This document shows positions 1 to 5,044 of a DNA stretch of 5,044 nt, one piece after another (position 1 is the first letter of the stretch; every line of letters begins with the position of its first letter). The translations under genes were made by a program, and so were the position numbers. The notes under the pieces are model-generated. The model had not been told where the DNA came from, did not search any database, and worked only from the letters and a program-made list of their open reading frames with translations. This stretch comes from Aquifex sp. (GTDB lineage: Bacteria > Aquificota > Aquificia > Aquificales > Aquificaceae), in NCBI GenBank assembly GCA_015487405.1, contig WFPV01000171.1, positions 1 to 5,044 on the forward strand, written 5' to 3'.

Positions 1-96
1 ATTTTCATCCTCTTTTCCTTTCAAGACAACTATGGGCATCTGAGTTGTAGGATCGAGGGTTATTCCGTGGACTTCCATTTCCACAAGCTCACTCAT
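1..96 (-). CDS. DUF151 / bifunctional nuclease family protein, N-terminal part
   Basis: Only the first 32 codons are present; the gene continues past the left edge. The start is the ATG at 96-94. It overlaps the miaB stop as ATGA and has a strong GGAGG seven bases upstream, inside the end of miaB. The visible residues carry the family opening: a hydrophobic strand with VHGITLD, then PIVVLKGKED. This matches the usual start of DUF151 (BFN) proteins, where a V..D....P.VVLK pattern is followed by a conserved segment not seen here. Members are small proteins of roughly 130-200 residues. A plant member has been reported to have DNase and RNase activity, but bacterial roles are largely unknown. Coupling to miaB suggests co-expression, not a shared reaction. 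Family assignment is fairly confident despite the short stretch; function is open. Confidence 0.75.
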   Translation of the reverse strand, partial: MSELVEMEVHGITLDPTTQMPIVVLKGKEDEN

Positions 97-1415
97 TTTA
101 CTACCTCCACTAGTTCTCCTTCTAAGCTAAAGGGAGAAGACTTAGTAACTTTAATCCTCACTATCTTTCCGAGGAGGCTCTTATCCCCCTTGAAGGAAGC
201 CCACTTGTTGGTTGTCGTTCTCCCTATGAGCTCTCTGTTCTTTTCTTCTTCTACGAGTACTTCCTGAATTGTTCTTTCATATCTCTTTGCAAGCTCGGAC
301 ATTATTTTCTTTTGAAGGTCTAAAAGTCTTCTCATTCTTTCTGTCTTTACTTCGTCAGGAACTTGCCCGTCCATTTCTGCAGCAGGTGTTCCGGGTCTGG
401 GTGAGAACTTGAAGGAAAATACCTGCTCAAACTTGACCTTTTCGAGAACATCTAAGGTGTGTTCAAAATCCTCTTCCGTCTCGGTCGGGAATCCAACTAT
501 TACATCCGTGGAGAGGGCTATATCCTTAACTTTTTCTTTGAGTTTCGCTATCCGTTCAAGGTAGAACTCTTTAGTGTAGCCTCTATCCATAAGAGCCAGA
601 ATTCTGTCCGAACCCGCTTGGAAAGGTAGGTGCAGAGCGTTGCAGACTTGGGGTATATCAGCCATAGCCTCGATTATGTCATCGGTAAGGTCCCTCGGAT
701 GACCGGTGGTAAATCTTATTCTTTCAACACCCGGGACCTTAGAAACTTCGTAGAGAAGCTCCGAGAAGGGTATGGGCTTTTCAAAGTCTTTACCCCAAGC
801 AGTTACGTTCTGTCCGAGGAGATGTATCTCCCTAACTCCATCGTCAACGAGTCTTTTGACTTCATCAAGGATGCTCTCTAAGGAGCGTGAACGCTCCCTT
901 CCACGAGTTCTCGGAACTACACAGTAGGTGCAGTTCTTGTCGCATCCCTTGATTATGGTTACGTACGCACAGTAGGGATTATCCCTTTCTACCGGGTATT
1001 CCCAAACCTTGTCCTCGTCTTCAGGAGGCTCTTCCAGTATGGCTATGGCTTTGTAACCTGCCTGCGCCTGGTTTATGAGCTCTGGGAGCTGATGCATGTT
1101 AAAGGAAGAGAACATAATGTCTATAACGGGAGCCTTATTCACGAGTTCCCATCCCGCTCTTTGCGCAAGACAGCCTGCAACCGCTATAAGTGCGTTGGGA
1201 TTCTTTTCTTTAATCTTTTTATACTCACCGAGGTGAGAGAGAACCTTCTGGTCGGGCTTTTCTCGGATAGTACATGTATTCAAAATTATTAAATCAGCCT
1301 CCTGCCAGTTGTCAGTAGGCTCGTATCCGATAGTTTTCAAAATCCCCCTTATTCTTTCACTATCGTTAAAGTTCATCTGGCAACCGAAGGTCTTTATATA
1401 AAACTTTTTACTCAT
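93..1415 (-). CDS. miaB: tRNA-2-methylthio-N6-dimethylallyladenosine synthase MiaB
   Basis: A cytoplasmic radical-SAM enzyme that adds a methylthio group at C2 of i6A37, next to the anticodon of tRNAs reading UNN codons, giving ms2i6A37. The 440 residues show the full architecture. The N-terminal UPF0004 domain has three cysteines for the auxiliary 4Fe-4S cluster: C12 in TFGCQMN, C48 in NTCTIRE and C82 in AGCLAQ. The radical-SAM core has C158-X3-C162-X2-C165 within KGCDKNCTYC, followed by VVPRTRGRE, GQNV at 201-204 and a TDVIVGFPTET segment near 303-312. A TRAM RNA-binding domain occupies about 378-440. FGCQMN..DSE and GQNV favour MiaB over the related RimO and MtaB. Length is normal for a compact member. 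The start MSKKFYIKTFGC fits the family. No good Shine-Dalgarno precedes it: a GAGGAAGGG stretch ends about 20 bases away, so the mRNA may be nearly leaderless. The stop overlaps the next gene as ATGA. Confidence 0.96.
   Translation of the reverse strand: MSKKFYIKTFGCQMNFNDSERIRGILKTIGYEPTDNWQEADLIILNTCTIREKPDQKVLSHLGEYKKIKEKNPNALIAVAGCLAQRAGWELVNKAPVIDIMFSSFNMHQLPELINQAQAGYKAIAILEEPPEDEDKVWEYPVERDNPYCAYVTIIKGCDKNCTYCVVPRTRGRERSRSLESILDEVKRLVDDGVREIHLLGQNVTAWGKDFEKPIPFSELLYEVSKVPGVERIRFTTGHPRDLTDDIIEAMADIPQVCNALHLPFQAGSDRILALMDRGYTKEFYLERIAKLKEKVKDIALSTDVIVGFPTETEEDFEHTLDVLEKVKFEQVFSFKFSPRPGTPAAEMDGQVPDEVKTERMRRLLDLQKKIMSELAKRYERTIQEVLVEEEKNRELIGRTTTNKWASFKGDKSLLGKIVRIKVTKSSPFSLEGELVEVVK
104..108 (-). 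promoter_or_regulatory. Shine-Dalgarno of the DUF151 gene
   Basis: On the minus strand GGAGG lies seven bases before the ATG at 96-94, within the last codons of miaB. It supports this start and independent ribosome loading at the ATGA junction. Confidence 0.75.
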
Positions 1416-1466
1416 AGATATTTAATTTAATCTTTTCCCTTCCTCTTCTATTATTCTTTTATCATT
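1416..1466. promoter_or_regulatory. Divergent promoter region between miaB and purE
   Basis: These 51 AT-rich bases must hold the start signals for both flanking transcription units. Toward purE, TATTAT at 1449-1454 resembles a -10 box. A poor -35 candidate, TTTAAT at 1426-1431, lies 17 bases before it. Transcription would then start about 6 bases before the purE ATG. Toward miaB, TAAATT at 1429-1424 ends eight bases before the ATG, with no convincing -35. Neither start codon has a Shine-Dalgarno at normal spacing. The role as a divergent promoter follows from gene orientation; the exact boxes are inferred by eye. Confidence 0.55.
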
Positions 1467-1982
1467 ATGAAACCTCTAGTCGGCGTAATAATGGGCAGTA
1501 TCTCTGACTGGGAGTATATGAAAAAGGCTGTTGAAGTTCTGGAAGAGTTCGGAGTTCCCTACGAAGTGAAGGTAGTTTCTGCCCACAGGACTCCTGAAAA
1601 GATGTACGAATACGCCAAGACTGCGAGAAGCAGAGGACTGGAAGTAATAATCGCGGGGGCAGGAGGAGCCGCACACCTTCCCGGAATGACCGCGTCCTTG
1701 ACAACACTGCCGGTTATTGGTGTGCCTATTCCTACTAAAAATCTCGGAGGAGTTGACTCCCTTTATTCTATAGTCCAGATGCCTGCAGGTATTCCGGTAG
1801 CAACTGTGGCGATAGGGAATGCTGCGAATGCAGGATTACTTGCTATAAGAATCCTTTCCATCAAATACAGGAAGTATGCGAAGAAACTCGAAAAGTACGA
1901 AAAGTCCCTTAAGGAAAAGGTAAAGAAGATGAACGAGGAGTTATCTAAAATGTTGAATAAAAAGGAGGTAAAGGATGTATAA
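1467..1982 (+). CDS. purE: N5-carboxyaminoimidazole ribonucleotide mutase PurE (class I)
   Basis: Cytoplasmic enzyme of de novo purine synthesis that converts N5-CAIR, made by PurK, into CAIR. The 171 residues carry all class I landmarks: phosphate-binding MGSISDW (9-15, S11 and D14), SAHRTP (38-43, H40 aligning with the catalytic His45 of E. coli PurE), GAGGAAHLPGM (64-74), DSLYSIVQMP (97-106) and VATVAIGNAANAGLLA (111-126). The last motif is two residues shorter than in E. coli (AIGKAGAANA), a short form I recall from Thermotoga. The tail after about residue 132 is a Lys/Glu-rich helix. The start is secure because the family motif begins at residue 4. No Shine-Dalgarno is visible, and a TATTAT box lies 12 bases before the ATG. 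The gene is first in an apparent three-gene operon; its last 8 bases overlap the next start. No purK is in the window. Confidence 0.97.
   Translation: MKPLVGVIMGSISDWEYMKKAVEVLEEFGVPYEVKVVSAHRTPEKMYEYAKTARSRGLEVIIAGAGGAAHLPGMTASLTTLPVIGVPIPTKNLGGVDSLYSIVQMPAGIPVATVAIGNAANAGLLAIRILSIKYRKYAKKLEKYEKSLKEKVKKMNEELSKMLNKKEVKDV
1963..1968 (+). promoter_or_regulatory. Strong Shine-Dalgarno of the CopD/HemJ-like gene
   Basis: AGGAGG lies six bases before the ATG at 1975, inside the 3' end of purE. It decides the start and argues for efficient translation despite the overlap with the purE stop. Confidence 0.85.
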
Positions 1983-2379
1983 GGAACTTCTTTTCCTACA
2001 CTTGTTCTTTGCGATTCTCTGGATAGGGGGTATGATATACAGTCTCGTGTTTATGAGACCTGCTCTCGGAAAGGTGGATGAAGACTGCAGAGTTAGTGTT
2101 CTTCAAAACACGTGGGGCAGATTTTTCTACGCAGTCTGGCTTTCTATAATCGTTCTCTTTTTAACAGGAATGGCAATCTGGCATCAGTTCAGACCTGATT
2201 TTTCAAAAAATACGCTCTTTCACTTAAAACTCTTAATGTTTGCAATTATGGTTTTAAACTTTGCTTACATTCACTTATACCTCTTTAGAAAAAAGATTTT
2301 CCGTTCCATACCTGTCCTTATGACTGTAAATCTCGTCTTGGGCGTGCTTATAGTTATGGTCATTACCTTTATAAGGTAA
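1975..2379 (+). CDS. Four-helix CopD/HemJ-like integral membrane protein
   Basis: The 134 residues form four hydrophobic segments at about 5-27, 50-69, 82-104 and 112-133, with short polar loops, so this is an inner-membrane protein without a cleavable signal. The first helix reads LHLFFAILWIGG and ends in RPAL; the third contains FHLKLLMFA and a later histidine (H100). A histidine in helix 1 followed by W.GG, and an H.K motif in helix 3, recall the CopD family and HemJ (protoporphyrinogen oxidase). In HemJ the helix-1 histidine is a proposed heme ligand. Candidate ligands here are H9, H70, H83 and H100. The W-I-G-G form is closer to CopD-like proteins than to HemJ, so I do not assign an enzyme activity. 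Start is supported by a perfect AGGAGG. It overlaps purE by 8 nt and the following gene by 1 nt (TAATG), so all three are probably co-translated. Confidence 0.7.
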   Translation: MYKELLFLHLFFAILWIGGMIYSLVFMRPALGKVDEDCRVSVLQNTWGRFFYAVWLSIIVLFLTGMAIWHQFRPDFSKNTLFHLKLLMFAIMVLNFAYIHLYLFRKKIFRSIPVLMTVNLVLGVLIVMVITFIR

Positions 2380-3656
2380 TGGAACTCCTTAGTTTTGAAA
2401 AGCTTCGCTCCCTCTGGGAGTTTAAGCTCGTCTTTTCCCTCTTTCTTGGCTTCATAATAGGATTAGAAAGGGAAATAAAGGCGAAGTTTGGCCAGGACCT
2501 ATTTGCGGGAATACGTACCTTTCCCCTCATAGCTGTTCTTGGAACTATTACTGGGCTTCTGTGTATCTGGCTGGGAAGTATAATTCCTTTTGCAATTACC
2601 TTTTCGGGAGTTATAGTTCTCGTAACTGCGAGTTATCTAAAAGATAAAAGCTACGGTATAACAACAGAAGTAGCCGTCCTTATTACGTTCCTGATAGGCT
2701 ACCTCGTTGCTCACGAACACTACCATATGGCTACATTCATAACCATAACCACTGCATTTTTACTGGTTCTAAAGAAAAAACTGGAGGGGCTTACCCAGAA
2801 ACTGGACGAAGAGGATATACTTGCAGTATTAAAGTTCGTTGCTCTTTTGGGAGTTATATATCCCTTACTTCCCAACGAGGAAGTTTTTCCGGGCTTTAAC
2901 CCCTCTGAAGTATGGCTTTTCGTTATTATCGTTTCAGCCATCGATTTCGTAGGCTACTTTCTACTTAAGTACAAGGGTGACAGAAGCATACTCCTGATGG
3001 GACTGGTAGGGGGATTGGTTTCCAGTACAGCCGTAACACTCGCATTTTCTGAGCTCTCCCGCAAGTTCAAGGGATATACCCACGTACTTTTTTTCTCGAT
3101 AATGCTCTCCTGGAGTCTTATGCTGGTAAGGGTTTCTGTTTACGCCTTTATCCTGTATCCGGAAGCTCTACCCGTATTGGTAATCCTGTTTACTCCTTAC
3201 TTGCTTGTTTTATTTAGTTACGGCTTTGCCGTGTACAGAAAAGGTAAGATATCCGGAGAAATAAGGGAGAAGCTTGAGCTTGTCGAACCCTTTACACTTA
3301 CTCAAGCCCTTATTTTCGGCGTTATCTATGCAGGTATAAGCGTAGCTTCCTACTACCTTAAATCTTTCTTAGGAGATAAAGGGTTACTTATAGTTAGTTT
3401 GGTATCAGGCATCATAGACGTTGATGCTATATCCTTATTTCTATTGAACGCTTTAAAGAAGAATGAAGTAGAGCTTTGGACCACCCTTCTAGGTTTGTTA
3501 TTGGCCGTATCGTCCAACAACGTCTTCAAGTCCGTTTACGGTATAATTTTTGGCAATAAAGAGTTTAAAAAGCACTTTTCTTTAATACTTCTTCTCACAC
3601 TTCTATACACTCTCCTATCACTACTCTTTCTATCCTCTGTGAAAGATCACACATGA
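2379..3656 (+). CDS. MgtC/SapB-domain plus DUF4010 polytopic membrane protein
   Basis: The 425 residues contain about 12-14 hydrophobic segments. The N-terminal MgtC/SapB-type domain (about 15-135) has GFIIGLERE at 24-32, GIRTFPLIAVLG at 44-55 and a YGITTEVAVLITFLIG block at 92-107. From about 150 onward it fits DUF4010: LPLLPN-like YPLLPNEE (161-168), NPSEVW, GLVGGLVSSTAVT (208-220), GIIDVDAIS (344-352) and SSNNVFKSVYG (378-388). MgtC proteins are linked to growth in low magnesium and virulence in other bacteria; this MgtC-DUF4010 architecture has no firmly established function, and transport is only a guess. The start overlaps the previous stop as TAATG. The only purine-rich stretch, AAGG, is two bases from the ATG and too close to be a normal ribosome site, so reinitiation is likely. 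The 3' end overlaps alr tail to tail by 62 bp, covering the last membrane helix. Confidence 0.88.
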   Translation: MELLSFEKLRSLWEFKLVFSLFLGFIIGLEREIKAKFGQDLFAGIRTFPLIAVLGTITGLLCIWLGSIIPFAITFSGVIVLVTASYLKDKSYGITTEVAVLITFLIGYLVAHEHYHMATFITITTAFLLVLKKKLEGLTQKLDEEDILAVLKFVALLGVIYPLLPNEEVFPGFNPSEVWLFVIIVSAIDFVGYFLLKYKGDRSILLMGLVGGLVSSTAVTLAFSELSRKFKGYTHVLFFSIMLSWSLMLVRVSVYAFILYPEALPVLVILFTPYLLVLFSYGFAVYRKGKISGEIREKLELVEPFTLTQALIFGVIYAGISVASYYLKSFLGDKGLLIVSLVSGIIDVDAISLFLLNALKKNEVELWTTLLGLLLAVSSNNVFKSVYGIIFGNKEFKKHFSLILLLTLLYTLLSLLFLSSVKDHT

Positions 3657-4629
3657 GCTCGTAGGGAATAGTTTTTGCATCCTTCGCTAAAGCCGTAAAA
3701 CTCCTTTCCTCATTTACTATATCTACATAGTCACCCACTTTAGCTTCCGTATCTCCGAGTTCCACTATTGTCATATCCATAGTAACGTTTCCAAGAATTT
3801 TCAAGGGTTTTCCCTTATACAATAAATATCCCCTGTTCGAAAGACTCTTCATAAGTCCGTCCGCGTACCCGAAGGCTACTATCCCTATCCTTGTTTTCTT
3901 AGGGGTTATATAAGTTCTGCTGTAGGAGATGGGATAGTTTTCGGGCACTTCCTTGACCGAGATGAGCTTAGCTCTTAGCTTGAGAGCAGGCTTAATACTT
4001 ATAGGATAATTTTTAAGGGGCTTTTCTCCGTAGATAGCGAGCCCAACCCTTATATGGGTTGTATACGGAACATTGTATATAACTCCCGCAGAACTCTCTA
4101 AGTGTATTTTTTTTACGTTTGGGTAATGTTTTACAATTTCTTCAAACTCCTTTATCTGTTTTAATGAAAATTCCTTATCGGCTGGACTGGAAAGGTGTGA
4201 CATCACACCCACTATCCTATCGTCCTCTATTATTTCCTTCAGAAATCCCAGTCTGCCCATACCGGTGTCGTACTTTATGTGAAAGTTTATTGGCCTCTCG
4301 CCCAGTACACGGAGGTGTTCACGGTCGGAAACCACGGGCGTCAACTCATAATCTTCAATAATTCCCAGTTCTTCTTCTAAAACTCCTCCAAGTATGAGTA
4401 TCTCCTTCTTTATGCCGAGTTCCCTTAACTGAACTCCCTCCCTCGCACACGCAACAGCAAAGCTATCGACCTCCTCCATCTCGTTGAGAATGGGAGCTAC
4501 GTACTCAACACCCACGCCGTAGGCGTCCGCTTTTACTACAGCGATAATCTTCTTCCTTGAGAAGCGGTACAGGGCTTTTACATTTTCTTTTATTCTCTTA
4601 GCGTTTATTTCCAGAAGAGCCCGAGCCAT
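3595..4629 (-). CDS. alr: Alanine racemase
   Basis: PLP-dependent cytoplasmic enzyme interconverting L- and D-alanine, supplying D-Ala for peptidoglycan. The 344 residues show the Alr fold. The barrel domain has the PLP lysine K33 in VVKADAYGVG, KYDTGMGRLGF at 119-129 (K119 and R126 align with carbamylated Lys129 and Arg136 of the Geobacillus enzyme), H145 in MSHLSS and R194 in RVGLAIYG. The C-terminal domain has Y236 in PISYSRTY (second catalytic base, Tyr265), GYADG (254-258), M284-D285 in VTMDMT, and a PYELMC ending as in E. coli DadX. It is short, as most members are about 355-390 residues. The position of Asn203 in the usual NSAA motif reads Ser179 (LESSAG), and the Tyr354 position is Gln331. 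The start fits the family; no Shine-Dalgarno precedes it, but TAAAAT lies 10 bases upstream. Residues 325-344 are encoded opposite the MgtC-like gene. Confidence 0.95.
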   Translation of the reverse strand: MARALLEINAKRIKENVKALYRFSRKKIIAVVKADAYGVGVEYVAPILNEMEEVDSFAVACAREGVQLRELGIKKEILILGGVLEEELGIIEDYELTPVVSDREHLRVLGERPINFHIKYDTGMGRLGFLKEIIEDDRIVGVMSHLSSPADKEFSLKQIKEFEEIVKHYPNVKKIHLESSAGVIYNVPYTTHIRVGLAIYGEKPLKNYPISIKPALKLRAKLISVKEVPENYPISYSRTYITPKKTRIGIVAFGYADGLMKSLSNRGYLLYKGKPLKILGNVTMDMTIVELGDTEAKVGDYVDIVNEERSFTALAKDAKTIPYELMCDLSQRIERVVIGECIEV

Positions 4630-4655
4630 ACAAGGAAGTATTTTAAAATTTTTCT
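4630..4655. promoter_or_regulatory. Short divergent promoter region with a 10-bp palindrome
   Basis: Only 26 bases separate the alr and 77-codon gene starts. The perfect palindrome ATTTTAAAAT at 4640-4649 gives a TAAAAT -10-like hexamer on each strand: 4644-4649 rightward, ending 6 bases before the ATG at 4656, and 4645-4640 leftward, ending 10 bases before the alr ATG. No convincing -35 boxes are seen, and any would lie inside the neighbouring gene. AAGGAAG at 4632-4638 is 17 bases from the rightward start, too far for a usual ribosome site. The promoter role is inferred from orientation and these hexamers. Confidence 0.5.
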
Positions 4656-4889
4656 ATGGACTTAAAAGCTATTGAGGTGAAACTGGCAAAGAAGTTCTGG
4701 GAAAACACTAAGAAGTTGAACGGAGAAGCCAGAAAAGAGGAAACCTTAAAAGTTCTGAGAATTCTATATCCGCTCGTGGCAGATACGAGGGGAAGGGAAG
4801 TATTAGAAGTATATACGGAGCTGAAGCAGGATGACAAGGTTCAAGAAAGAGCTGAGAAGCTAATAGAAGAAATCTTTTCTTCACTTTAG
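4656..4889 (+). CDS. Small helical hypothetical protein, 77 aa
   Basis: I do not recognise a family. The product is rich in Lys, Glu, Leu and Arg, has no signal peptide or membrane segment, and looks almost entirely helical. A helix at about 3-21 (LKAIEVKLAKKFW) is followed by a second from about 25-41, a short LVADTRG turn at 40-46 and a third region at 47-76 ending in AEKLIEEIFSSL. The spacing of Leu, Ile and Val would give amphipathic helices, so a small bundle or oligomer is plausible. In favour of a real gene: it fills the space between alr and the next gene, its composition matches the neighbours, and it shares a divergent AT-rich promoter with alr. Against: there is no Shine-Dalgarno. 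Its 3' end overlaps the HAMP gene tail to tail by 9 bp. A cytosolic accessory or regulatory role would be a guess. Confidence 0.7.
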   Translation: MDLKAIEVKLAKKFWENTKKLNGEARKEETLKVLRILYPLVADTRGREVLEVYTELKQDDKVQERAEKLIEEIFSSL

Positions 4890-5044
4890 TATATCCATCA
4901 CTTTCTTTATGCTGATTCGCATCCTTTCGAAGGCCTTTGCTAATTGACCTATTTCGTCCTCGGAAGTTATGGGTATCTTGTCTTCTATCTCTCCTTTACT
5001 AATCTTGTCTGCGTGTTCCTTGAGAACCTCTATAGGTTTAAAAA
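4881..5044 (-). CDS. HAMP-domain protein, C-terminal part
   Basis: The last 53 codons and TGA stop (4883-4881) are present; the gene begins beyond the right edge. The visible part is one HAMP domain. It has KPIEVLKEHADKI as helix 1, KGEIEDKIP as the connector with its conserved Gly, and SEDEIGQLAKAFERM as the DEIG..A.AF..M signature opening helix 2. It then ends in KKVMDILK about ten residues later. HAMP domains relay signals from a membrane helix to a cytoplasmic output domain. Here no kinase, methyl-accepting or cyclase domain follows, so the protein ends at or just after HAMP. It may be a membrane sensor acting through a partner, or a product whose output module was lost. The upstream sensor part cannot be seen. 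The stop lies within the end of the 77-codon gene. Confidence 0.85.
   Translation of the reverse strand, partial: FKPIEVLKEHADKISKGEIEDKIPITSEDEIGQLAKAFERMRISIKKVMDILK

Noticed and set aside
630..881. Open plus-strand frame of 83 codons opposite miaB
   Set aside because: It is fully antisense to the conserved radical-SAM core and has no ribosome site or recognisable motif. The minus frame has all family residues.
93..1415. RimO or MtaB as the identity of the methylthiotransferase
   Set aside because: TFGCQMN..DSE, NTCTIRE and GQNV with VVPRTRGRE are the MiaB pattern. RimO and MtaB differ at these motifs.
1465..1707. Open minus-strand frame of 80 codons opposite purE
   Set aside because: Composition is unlike the neighbours (Ser/Arg/Pro-rich), and it lies opposite the catalytic PurE motifs. 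It is a by-product of purE codon use.
4103..4114. Long T run on the plus strand as a terminator tail
   Set aside because: It lies inside alr (Lys codons on the minus strand), with no adjacent GC-rich stem. A similar T run near 3086-3093 is inside the MgtC-like gene.
4194..4209. Inverted repeat GGTGTGA-CA-TCACACC resembling a CRP/FNR-type operator or small hairpin
   Set aside because: It lies in the middle of alr and encodes the conserved GVMSHL segment. The two-base centre does not fit the CRP-type N6 spacing, and codon constraint explains it.
1..5044. CRISPR array, insertion sequence, tRNA or riboswitch
   Set aside because: No regularly spaced direct repeats, terminal inverted repeats, transposase motifs or cloverleaf were found. 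Nearly every base is in a recognisable coding frame.

Overview
The window reads as chromosomal DNA of a thermophilic bacterium, most likely a member of the Aquificales close to Aquifex aeolicus. This is inferred, not searched. The grounds are very compact packing (almost no intergenic DNA, many small overlaps), Lys/Glu-rich proteins, heavy use of AGA/AGG for arginine and ATA for isoleucine, and short forms of housekeeping enzymes. I see no mobile element, CRISPR array, tRNA, rRNA or integration scar.

Layout from left to right. (1) Minus strand, 1-1415: miaB (tRNA ms2i6A37 methylthiotransferase), followed through an ATGA overlap by the first 32 codons of a DUF151/bifunctional-nuclease family gene that runs off the left edge. 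(2) A 51-bp divergent promoter region at 1416-1466. (3) Plus strand, 1467-3656: purE (N5-CAIR mutase of purine synthesis), a four-helix CopD/HemJ-like membrane protein, and a polytopic MgtC/SapB-plus-DUF4010 membrane protein. The three overlap by 8 and 1 nt, so they look like one translationally coupled operon. (4) Minus strand, 3595-4629: alr (alanine racemase), whose 3' end overlaps the MgtC-like gene tail to tail by 62 bp. (5) A 26-bp divergent promoter region at 4630-4655 with a perfect 10-bp palindrome. (6) Plus strand, 4656-4889: a 77-codon helical protein of unknown function. (7) Minus strand, 4881-5044: the C-terminal 53 residues of a HAMP-domain protein, truncated by the right edge and overlapping the small gene tail to tail by 9 bp.

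The enzymes belong to unrelated pathways: tRNA modification, purine synthesis and peptidoglycan precursor supply. No single new system is evident. The more interesting points are structural. Genes at the head of a transcription unit lack a Shine-Dalgarno sequence and carry -10-like hexamers almost touching the start codon, which suggests leaderless mRNAs, whereas two of the operon-internal genes have strong Shine-Dalgarno sites. There are two tail-to-tail coding overlaps with no room for a terminator. A biosynthetic gene is tightly coupled to two uncharacterised membrane proteins.

No stretch longer than about 50 bases lacks a gene.
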